Assembly (NCBI GenBank): GCA_937916415.1
Contig: CALGGH010000080.1
Location: 1-21,994, forward strand
Source of the DNA: an uncultured Lachnospiraceae bacterium
Lineage (GTDB): Bacteria > Bacillota > Clostridia > Lachnospirales > Lachnospiraceae
Reading direction: 5' to 3'
DNA: 21,994 nucleotides
A program made the translations under genes and the position numbers. The notes beneath the pieces are model-generated. The model was not told where the DNA came from. It saw only the letters and a program-made list of their open reading frames with translations, and did not search any database. Shown here piece by piece: positions 16,505-21,994 of the stretch (the first letter of the stretch is position 1; each line of letters opens with the position of its first letter).

Positions 16505-16533
16505 ATATTACTATATTTTGGGTACAAAAGCAA
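16505..16533 (-). promoter_or_regulatory. Predicted promoter of degV-miaB-mutS-mutL-miaA
   Basis: On the minus strand TTGCTT (16528-16533) and TAATAT (16505-16510) are separated by exactly 17 nt. The start site would be about 55-60 nt before the degV ATG. It is the best sigma-A-like pair in the spacer. Confidence 0.5.
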
Positions 16534-16594
16534 TGCTTTAATGGCTCGATAATGCAAGCTTATAAACCATTTTTGATAATGTCTTAATAAAGCA

Positions 16595-16633
16595 TTATAG
16601 TGAACGACAAATTATTTTTGTCGTTCACTATAA
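16595..16633. repeat. Perfect 17-bp inverted repeat with 5-nt loop
   Basis: TTATAGTGAACGACAAA (16595-16611), loop TTATT, and its exact reverse complement (16617-16633). A further inverted pair, ATGTCTTA (16579-16586) and TAAGACAT (16631-16638), shares the right-hand TAA. Neither side is followed by a T-tract, so it is not a standard intrinsic terminator. It could be a transcription attenuator of another kind, a binding site, or the remnant of a small palindromic element. Confidence 0.8.
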
Positions 16634-16761
16634 GACATGCATCGAAACCGCATGCGCAAAGGCACTGTACGGCATAAGCTTCTTCCTTGACAAAACGTCA
16701 TGTCATGTTTTTATGTCAGAATAAGATTTCCGTATTCATTCCCTCTCCGGCGGCTCACGTT

Positions 16762-18738
16762 TTAGCTCATAAGCCCTGCCACGTCCTCGCGGGCCCACGT
16801 GATCAGTTCTGAGTCTTGATAGATGTCTCCGATCCTGAAGATGACGTCTCCGCTCTGACGGATGCCGAAGATGTCCCCGGGACCCCGCAGTTCCATGTCC
16901 TTGGAGGCGATCTCGAAGCCGTCGTTGGAATTAAGCAATATGTTCAGACGCTCCCTGGACTTGTCCGAAGCACTGTTCATCATGAATATGCAGTAGCTCT
17001 GCTTGTCTGACCGGCCGACGCGCCCGCGCAGCTGGTGCAGCTGTGCCAGTCCGAAGCGTTCCGCGTTCTCCACGTACATTACGGTCGCGTTCGGCACGTT
17101 CACTCCGACTTCCACCACAGTGGTCGACACGAGCACGTCTATGTCTCCGCGGGCGAATTCGTCCATGACCTTGTCCTTGACAGTGGATTTCATCTGCCCG
17201 TGAAGAACCCCGATGCGCACGTCCTCCGGCATCACGATCCTGAGATTCTGCGCATATTCCGTCACGTTCTCGACTCCGGGCAGCTCTCCGGCTTCGACCT
17301 GAGGACATATTATGTAAACCTGGCTCCCGGCATGCACCTCATCGATCACGAACTTATACGCGGTCGGCCTGTATCCCGTGTCCACCACGCAGTTCTTGAT
17401 GGGCAGCCGGCCGGCGGGCATGGTATGAATGGTACTGACGTCAAGGTCTCCGTACAGTATCATGGCCAGCGTCCTTGGTATTGGCGTCGCTGACATGATG
17501 AGCACGTGCGGAACCTCGCCCTTTTGCATCAGGGCCTCGCGCTGCAGCACGCCGAATCGGTGCTGCTCGTCCGTGACCACCATGCCGAGCCTGCTGTATT
17601 CCACTGCTTCCTGAAAGAGCGCGTGCGTGCCTATGATGAGGTTCGCCTCACCATTGGCGATGGTCTTCAGCACATCCTTTCTGATGGAACCCTTGACGAG
17701 TCCGGTCAGCAGGACGGGCTTAAACGGAAGCCCGTATTTCCCGGTCATTTCCCTGATGGTGTCGTAATGCTGCACCGCCAGTACCTCGGTCGGTGCCATG
17801 AATGCTCCCTGATATCCGTTGCAGGCCGCCATCAGCAGGCTCAGCACGGCGATTATCGTCTTGCCCGATCCCACGTCGCCCTGAAGCAGCCTGAGCATGG
17901 CGTTTCCGCCGGTCAGGTCGGCGCGTATGGCATCCCAGACTTCCGCCTGGTCGGGCGTCAGCGTAAACGGCATTCCTTCCAGCAGCCTGCCGGTCTCCGC
18001 AACCTCGATCATGGGATAATTGGACTTAGGCCTCATGATGCCGCGGTCAAGCATGTGCAGTATGTATTCGTAGAATTCCTGATATGCGAGCCTGTTTCTA
18101 GCCTCGATCAGCTTATCACGGCTCTGAGGCATGTGGATGTTCAGTATGGCCTCGTGAAAAGGCATCAGTCCGCGCCTGGCAATGATCTCAGCCGGAATTC
18201 GGTCAAAAAGGGGCGAACCCTGATACGTGAATCCTGCCGCCATCTCGGCTTCATATGCCTTGCGGATGGCCTTTTGTATCGCGAGGGACGTCAGTCCCTT
18301 GGTGGTGTGATATATCGGCTGATCGGTGTCCGACAGTGCCTCGTACTCTTCGATTTTGTACTTACGGGGATTGTTAAACGACAGTTTTTTGCCTCGCAGC
18401 GTCGCACGGCCGCGAAACACGCATTCCTCTCCCTTTTTGATGGAATTCCTGAGATAGGGAGCATTGAAGTACACCACGTTCATCTCATCCGAACCGTCAG
18501 TCACGTTGAACGACAGTATGCTCATGCCCCTGACGTAACGGATGGCCGGCGAGGACAGCACGTGCACCCTCACCGCGCAGACGTCGCCCTCCTTCATCTC
18601 ATTCAGCATGATCATCGGACCGAAATGGTCGTAATCCGCAGGATAAAAGTTCAACAGGTCGGCGGTGTCAGTGACGTTTAATTTAGAAAAAAGGGCAGCA
18701 GTTTTTTCACCGATGCCCTTTATGCTCGTTATGTTCAT
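16762..18738 (-). CDS. recG: ATP-dependent DNA helicase RecG
   Basis: Branched-DNA helicase that reverses stalled replication forks and processes Holliday junctions and R-loops. The protein has 658 residues, slightly short of the usual 670-690. An N-terminal HhH-like segment (ITSIKGIGEKTA, 3-14) leads into the OB-fold wedge domain (about 50-150). The SF2 helicase core carries Walker A GDVGSGKT (287-294), DEQH (390-393) and SATPIPRT (416-423), then the second RecA domain with VGVNVPNATVM and QLRGRVGRS, ending in the RecG tail (GPGDIFGIRQSG). It begins 11 nt after fakA without a clear ribosome binding site, which suggests coupling to fakA translation. Confidence 0.97.
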   Translation of the reverse strand: MNITSIKGIGEKTAALFSKLNVTDTADLLNFYPADYDHFGPMIMLNEMKEGDVCAVRVHVLSSPAIRYVRGMSILSFNVTDGSDEMNVVYFNAPYLRNSIKKGEECVFRGRATLRGKKLSFNNPRKYKIEEYEALSDTDQPIYHTTKGLTSLAIQKAIRKAYEAEMAAGFTYQGSPLFDRIPAEIIARRGLMPFHEAILNIHMPQSRDKLIEARNRLAYQEFYEYILHMLDRGIMRPKSNYPMIEVAETGRLLEGMPFTLTPDQAEVWDAIRADLTGGNAMLRLLQGDVGSGKTIIAVLSLLMAACNGYQGAFMAPTEVLAVQHYDTIREMTGKYGLPFKPVLLTGLVKGSIRKDVLKTIANGEANLIIGTHALFQEAVEYSRLGMVVTDEQHRFGVLQREALMQKGEVPHVLIMSATPIPRTLAMILYGDLDVSTIHTMPAGRLPIKNCVVDTGYRPTAYKFVIDEVHAGSQVYIICPQVEAGELPGVENVTEYAQNLRIVMPEDVRIGVLHGQMKSTVKDKVMDEFARGDIDVLVSTTVVEVGVNVPNATVMYVENAERFGLAQLHQLRGRVGRSDKQSYCIFMMNSASDKSRERLNILLNSNDGFEIASKDMELRGPGDIFGIRQSGDVIFRIGDIYQDSELITWAREDVAGLMS

Positions 18739-18749
18739 ATCAAAAATTT

Positions 18750-20435
18750 TTACTCAACCGAAATGATGTATGAGTAAACCGGCTGTCCTCCGGCCTGCAG
18801 CTCGACGTCGACTCCGTCAAACCTGGCCGTCAGCGCATCCACGAGCGCTCCGGCAGTCTCCTCGTCCACGTCCTCGCCGTAATAGACGCTGATGAGCTCC
18901 GAATCGTCACTGATCATCTGAGTCACCATGTCCATGGTCACTTCCGTTTTGTCAGGTCCGACTGCGAGGATTCCGGCATCGCCGATTCCCATGAAGTCGT
19001 TTTCGCGGATCTGCTTGTCATCGATCACGGTGTCCCTGACCGCATACGTCACCTGACCGGTCTTGACGCAGCCAATCTGCTCTGCCATGACTTCGGCATT
19101 TTCCTTGACCGAGACGTCAGGAGTGTACGAGATCATGGCCGTGATGCCCTGAGGAACCGTCTTGGTGGGGATCACGATCACGTCCTTGTCTTCAGTCATG
19201 TTGGAAGCCTGCTGAGCAGCCATGATGATGTTCTTGTTGTTGGGCAGGATGAAAATGTGGTCGGCATTGATCTTGTCAATGGCATTAAGCATGTCCTCGG
19301 TAGAGGGATTCATGGTCTGGCCGCCCTCTATGATCATGTCGACTCCGAGACTGGAGAATATGTCGCTGAGTCCCTGTCCCGCTGATACGGCTATGAAGCC
19401 CGTGTCCTTGCGCGGCTCTTCGGGAGCCTTTTCAAGTGAGGGCGACTTGGCAGACATCACCACTTTGATGTCGGGATGCACGTAAGGCTTGCCGCTGACG
19501 GACATGTTTTCAATCTTGACGTTGTCGAGCTGTCCGTATTTGATTCCGCGCTGGATCGCGTTGCCGGGATCGTTGGTATGCACGTGAACCTTGACTATGT
19601 CGTCATCATCAACGGCTATCACGATGGAATCGCCGATGGATTCAAGATAATCCTTAAAATCCATCTCCTTCTTGACGTTAAAGGTGTCCTTGAGATGAAT
19701 GAAGAATTCCGTACAGTAAATGTATTTCAGCCTCACGGGTGCTTCCATCATGGCGGGCTTTTCTTTCTCTTCAACCGCAGCTATGGCAGTAAAGTCCACT
19801 TCCTTGCCCATGAAGGCGTCATATGCGCCGTGCAGCACTTCCATCAGGCCCTGTCCGCCTGAATCCACCACGCCGGCCTGCTTGAGCACCGGCAGCATGT
19901 CCGGAGTCTTCAGCAATACCTCGTCGCCGTACTTGATCGATTCCTCTATGATGACCTGCAGGTCGGTTTCGCCGGAATCAACGAGTTCGGAGACCTTCTC
20001 GCTTACGGCCTTGGAAACCGTGAGGATCGTACCTTCCTTGGGTTTCATGACGGCCTTGTAGGCGGTCTCCACTGCCTTGTCACAGGCCTCGGCCAGCATG
20101 CCCGCGTCCACCTCGCCGTCGATCTTTTTGACGACCTTGGTAAATCCGCGGAAAAGCTGTGAAAGGATGACTCCCGAGTTTCCCCTGGCACCCTTGAGGG
20201 AACCTGAGGAAATGGCCTTGCACAGCGTCTCTATGTCAATGTCTCCCGTGGAATACAGTGCTGACACGTCATCAGCTGCGGAGCAGACCGTCAGGGTCAT
20301 GTTGGTGCCCGTGTCACCGTCGGGAACCGGGAATACGTTCAGTTCATTTATGATCTCTTTTTGAGATTCAAGTCTCCTGGCGCCGGCCACGAACATGCCG
20401 GCCATCAGTTTTGCATCAATAGATGTCACGCTCAC
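18750..20435 (-). CDS. fakA: DAK2 domain fatty acid kinase catalytic subunit (FakA/YloV)
   Basis: Phosphorylates fatty acids bound to FakB (DegV) proteins, allowing exogenous fatty acids to enter phospholipid synthesis. The protein has 561 residues. The N-terminal DAK2 kinase domain contains PVPDGDTGTNM (36-46; Mg-binding Asp residues at 39 and 41) and GARGNSGVILSQ (82-93). The middle domain has C241, H284 and H286 (YCTEF; VHVHTNDPG), matching the zinc ligands described in the S. aureus protein. A DegV-like C-terminal domain follows (about 310-561). The start is a GTG with AGGAGG 7 nt upstream, in the 17-nt gap after asp23. It lies in the asp23-fakA-recG order common in Bacillota. A likely FakB partner lies about 2.3 kb downstream. 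Confidence 0.95.
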   Translation of the reverse strand: MSVTSIDAKLMAGMFVAGARRLESQKEIINELNVFPVPDGDTGTNMTLTVCSAADDVSALYSTGDIDIETLCKAISSGSLKGARGNSGVILSQLFRGFTKVVKKIDGEVDAGMLAEACDKAVETAYKAVMKPKEGTILTVSKAVSEKVSELVDSGETDLQVIIEESIKYGDEVLLKTPDMLPVLKQAGVVDSGGQGLMEVLHGAYDAFMGKEVDFTAIAAVEEKEKPAMMEAPVRLKYIYCTEFFIHLKDTFNVKKEMDFKDYLESIGDSIVIAVDDDDIVKVHVHTNDPGNAIQRGIKYGQLDNVKIENMSVSGKPYVHPDIKVVMSAKSPSLEKAPEEPRKDTGFIAVSAGQGLSDIFSSLGVDMIIEGGQTMNPSTEDMLNAIDKINADHIFILPNNKNIIMAAQQASNMTEDKDVIVIPTKTVPQGITAMISYTPDVSVKENAEVMAEQIGCVKTGQVTYAVRDTVIDDKQIRENDFMGIGDAGILAVGPDKTEVTMDMVTQMISDDSELISVYYGEDVDEETAGALVDALTARFDGVDVELQAGGQPVYSYIISVE

Positions 20436-20452
20436 GATGTCTCCTCCTAATC

Positions 20453-20812
20453 TCAGTCAATGACCCTGACGTCTTCTACGTAGACGTTGATCTTCTCGAC
20501 TTCTATTCCTGCGAATTCTTCCACCTTGTACTTAATCTCGCTGATTATGTTGTTGGACACTGCCATGATGGAAACTCCGTATGCAACAACAATGTGCAGG
20601 TCCAGGGTCAGCTTGTTGTTCCTGAGCGTCACGTTCACGCCGCGGTTCAAGTTATCCAGCTTCAGGAGCTTGACCAGTCCGTCGCGTACGTTGATCCCGG
20701 CCATGCCGACCACGCCAAAGCATTCAGAAGTGATGGCACCGGCATATTGCGCGATGACGTCGCTCTGGATTTCGATGTTACCAAGATGCGTATCCATTGA
20801 AGATTTCTTCAT
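20453..20812 (-). CDS. Asp23/Gls24 family envelope stress protein (YloU-like)
   Basis: Small 119-residue protein of the Asp23/Gls24 family, members of which associate with the membrane or envelope in Bacillota; YloU is encoded beside fakA in many of them. The domain (IEIQSDVIAQYAG onwards; VVGMAGINVRDGLVKLL at 34-50; LHIVVAYGVSI) fills the protein and ends in VNVYVEDVRVID-type sequence. Of four in-frame Met codons, ATG 20812 is chosen because AAAGGA lies 9 nt upstream; starts at 20830 and 20821 overlap or abut that ribosome binding site. It is first in the operon with fakA and recG. Its biochemical activity is unknown. Confidence 0.93.
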   Translation of the reverse strand: MKKSSMDTHLGNIEIQSDVIAQYAGAITSECFGVVGMAGINVRDGLVKLLKLDNLNRGVNVTLRNNKLTLDLHIVVAYGVSIMAVSNNIISEIKYKVEEFAGIEVEKINVYVEDVRVID

Positions 20813-20862
20813 GTCATTCATTCCTTTCATGAGAATACTTTTAACATCAAAGTACTTTCGTT

Positions 20863-20871
20863 ATTGTACCA
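20863..20871 (-). promoter_or_regulatory. Extended -10 promoter element of asp23-fakA-recG
   Basis: The minus strand reads TGGTACAAT, an extended -10 box with TACAAT at 20863-20868, about 50 nt before the asp23 ATG. The -35 region (TTTTAT at 17 nt) is poor, as is common for extended -10 promoters. It is divergent from the rpmB promoter. Confidence 0.5.
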
Positions 20872-20913
20872 TTCCATATATGAAAATAAAAGTGAAAAAT
20901 AAATAATAATTTC

Positions 20914-20942
20914 TTGCATTTAGCGGAAAATGATGATAATAT
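20914..20942 (+). promoter_or_regulatory. rpmB promoter
   Basis: TTGCAT (20914-20919), exactly 17 nt, then TAATAT (20937-20942): a strong sigma-A-type promoter about 45 nt before the rpmB ATG. A ribosome binding site AAAGGGAGG (20973-20981) follows 7 nt before the start codon. Confidence 0.65.
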
Positions 20943-20988
20943 ATGTCTGTTGCGTTTTGATTAAGGACATGAAAAGGGAGGTCTCATC

Positions 20989-21174
20989 ATGGCAAAGTGT
21001 GATATATGCGGTAAGGGCGCTCACTTCGGCAACAGCGTCAGCCATTCTCATAGAAGGTCCAACAGAATTTGGAATTCCAACGTTCAGCGCGTAAAGTGCA
21101 AGGTTAACGGCGGAAACAGGAGAATGCATGTCTGCACTGCCTGCTTAAGAAGCGGTCGTGTTGAACGCGCTTGA
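20989..21174 (+). CDS. rpmB: 50S ribosomal protein L28, zinc-binding form
   Basis: Ribosomal protein bL28 of the large subunit, 61 residues, full length for the Gram-positive form. It starts MAKCDICGKG and carries two C-x2-C pairs, C4/C7 and C49/C52, which form a zinc ribbon (the C+ paralogue type). The basic region HSHRRSNRIW binds rRNA. It is transcribed alone: its own promoter and strong ribosome binding site lie upstream and an intrinsic terminator lies 20 nt downstream. It is divergent from the asp23-fakA-recG operon, the common arrangement in Clostridia. Confidence 0.98.
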   Translation: MAKCDICGKGAHFGNSVSHSHRRSNRIWNSNVQRVKCKVNGGNRRMHVCTACLRSGRVERA

Positions 21175-21193
21175 TCCAACTGATGAAACATTG

Positions 21194-21223
21194 ACAGGAG
21201 GTGAAAATCACCTCCTGTTTTTT
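21194..21223 (+). terminator. Intrinsic terminator of rpmB
   Basis: Perfect 11-bp stem ACAGGAGGTGA (21194-21204), AAA loop, TCACCTCCTGT (21208-21218), followed by a T-run to 21223. It lies 20 nt after the rpmB stop and 15 nt before the convergent J-domain gene's end. The T-tract is on the plus side only, so it should work mainly for rpmB. Confidence 0.95.
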
Positions 21224-21238
21224 ATGCGCACGGCGCGA

Positions 21239-21994
21239 TCATCCTATTCCTTCGCTGCCAAGCTTGCCCTGCAGGCGCTCGTACTCTATGGTGATGGCCT
21301 TGAACAGTCCCTGGTCTCCCGCCATGTTGTCGGGATGATATATCTTCACCAGGTCCTTGTACCGTTTCTTGAGCATCAGAGGATTGGATATGCCGCAGAA
21401 CAGAGTCTTGGCTACGGGCGCTCCGTATCCGGGAACGTCATCATCCCCATAGTAAGCCGTCTGGGCTTCCTTACGCATGCGGTCTGCCTCGAGCTCCCTC
21501 CTGGCCTTGTCCAGGTCTGCGAATCCCGCCTTCAGTATGTCCATCTTTTTGTCAAAGAACTGCTGCTCCTGCTTAAGGCGCTGACGTTCCCTGGTGACCT
21601 GACCCGTAAGCATGTTCATCTCGTCCCTGAACTGGGCACGGTCCTTGATGAACTTCTCATTGCGGTCATCTATCTCCTTTGCCTTCTCGGCAAGCTCCTT
21701 TTCGTATGCCTCCAGGCGCTCGCGTTCTTCCTCGAGCCTTCTCTCAACCTCCTGAAGCCTGACGTTTTCTTCAAATAGCCAGTTTTTGGATTCGGTGTCA
21801 GGGACGCTCTCCGCCATCTCACCGGCAGGCTCATCATCCGTCTCGATAACTGACGCGTCATCTGACTCAACGGCTGACACGTCATCTGCAACTGTGGCTG
21901 ACGCATGATCTGCCTCAATGACTGACATGTCATCTGCCGCCGTGACTGACATGCCATCCTGTCCTGCGGCCATCACGTCATCCGGATCATCAGC
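21239..21994 (-). CDS. Coiled-coil protein with C-terminal J-like domain, 5'-partial
   Basis: The reading frame is open to the right edge, so the N-terminus is probably missing. Counting from GTG 21976 there are 245 residues. Residues 1-50 are an acidic Asp/Ser/Ala/Val-rich stretch of 8-residue repeats (consensus DxSVxxxD). Residues about 65-172 form a strongly charged coiled coil (VERRLEEERERLEAYEKELAEKAKEI and on). Residues about 190-235 resemble the second half of a J-domain, with LMLKKRYKDLVKIYHPDN and the HPD tripeptide at 214-216 that stimulates DnaK. J-domains at the C-terminus after a coiled coil are seen in Clostridia proteins of unknown role. Internal Met codons at 21973 and 21952 could be starts if the gene does not extend further. 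It may act as a DnaK co-chaperone on a specific partner. Confidence 0.8.
   Translation of the reverse strand, partial: ADDPDDVMAAGQDGMSVTAADDMSVIEADHASATVADDVSAVESDDASVIETDDEPAGEMAESVPDTESKNWLFEENVRLQEVERRLEEERERLEAYEKELAEKAKEIDDRNEKFIKDRAQFRDEMNMLTGQVTRERQRLKQEQQFFDKKMDILKAGFADLDKARRELEADRMRKEAQTAYYGDDDVPGYGAPVAKTLFCGISNPLMLKKRYKDLVKIYHPDNMAGDQGLFKAITIEYERLQGKLGSEGIG
21834..21994. repeat. 24-bp tandem repeat (minisatellite) inside the J-domain gene
   Basis: Six 24-bp units start at 21834, 21858, 21882, 21906, 21930 and 21954, and a seventh is cut by the window edge at 21978. Most begin TCATC and end in CTGACRYG-like sequence on the plus strand. They encode 8-residue units such as DMSVIEAD and DASVIETD. 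The first five are clearly related; the sixth is degenerate. Unit length is a multiple of three, so copy-number change keeps the frame. Confidence 0.85.

Larger units (their letters stand above)
16443..16761. other. 319-nt intergenic region between recG and degV
   Basis: AT-rich spacer without a convincing open reading frame. From degV towards recG it contains the degV ribosome binding site, a 15-bp palindrome (16478-16492), a promoter for degV (16505-16533), and a perfect 17-bp hairpin (16595-16633). The stretch 16640-16761, directly after recG, shows nothing recognisable. No T-tract terminator is seen for the recG operon. Confidence 0.7.

Noticed and set aside
16595..16633. Hairpin considered as a plain intrinsic terminator
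   Set aside because: Neither flank has a T-tract; the minus-strand side continues TGCTTTATTAAGAC. Kept as an unexplained repeat instead.
17506..18681. Long open frame of 391 codons on the plus strand
   Set aside because: It lies fully antisense to recG, whose helicase motifs are intact, and its translation is His/Arg/Gln-rich without any recognisable domain. It is a shadow of recG codon usage.
20920..21129. 69-codon minus-strand open frame opposite rpmB
   Set aside because: Antisense to a clear ribosomal protein gene and its promoter, with no ribosome binding site or recognisable sequence.

Overview
The window looks like a chromosomal segment of a Gram-positive anaerobe of the class Clostridia, most likely family Lachnospiraceae. 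This is inferred from gene content and gene order (rpmB / asp23-fakA-recG and degV-miaB-mutS-mutL-miaA), from strong AGGAGG-type ribosome binding sites, from a MutL with its own endonuclease motif and no MutH, and from a ferredoxin-type aldo/keto reductase. GC content looks intermediate; I did not compute it. Thirteen of the fifteen protein genes other than rpmB and araC lie on the minus strand, so the window is best read from right to left.

Right end (18.7-22 kb). A J-domain protein with a long coiled coil runs off the right edge; its distal part is built from a 24-bp tandem repeat. It converges on rpmB (ribosomal protein L28), and a strong terminator lies between them. Divergent from rpmB is an asp23-fakA-recG operon: an Asp23/Gls24 protein, the fatty acid kinase catalytic subunit FakA, and the fork-remodelling helicase RecG. 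A 319-nt spacer follows, holding a perfect 17-bp hairpin, a promoter and a small palindrome.

Centre (6.8-16.4 kb). A tight minus-strand run contains degV (FakB-like fatty acid binding protein, the natural partner of FakA), miaB, mutS, mutL, miaA, an AI-2E family membrane protein and a small single-pass membrane protein. Three of its junctions are 4-base ATGA overlaps. It joins fatty acid activation, mismatch repair, and both enzymes of the ms2i6A37 tRNA modification.

Left part (1.3-6.8 kb). A plus-strand AraC regulator is divergent from a compact minus-strand operon: a MATE exporter, a GH113-like glycoside hydrolase, an Fe-S aldo/keto reductase and a membrane-anchored nuclease. This is the accessory-looking part of the window.

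Left end (1-1.3 kb). A single XerS-like tyrosine recombinase is preceded by a 34-bp imperfect inverted repeat with the geometry of a recombination site, and then by six phased copies of an 8-bp motif. I consider this the best candidate for an undescribed system: a one-recombinase Xer/dif-like module, or an integrase with core and arm sites. The minus-strand bias to its right fits a replication fork travelling towards that site, but this is only suggestive.
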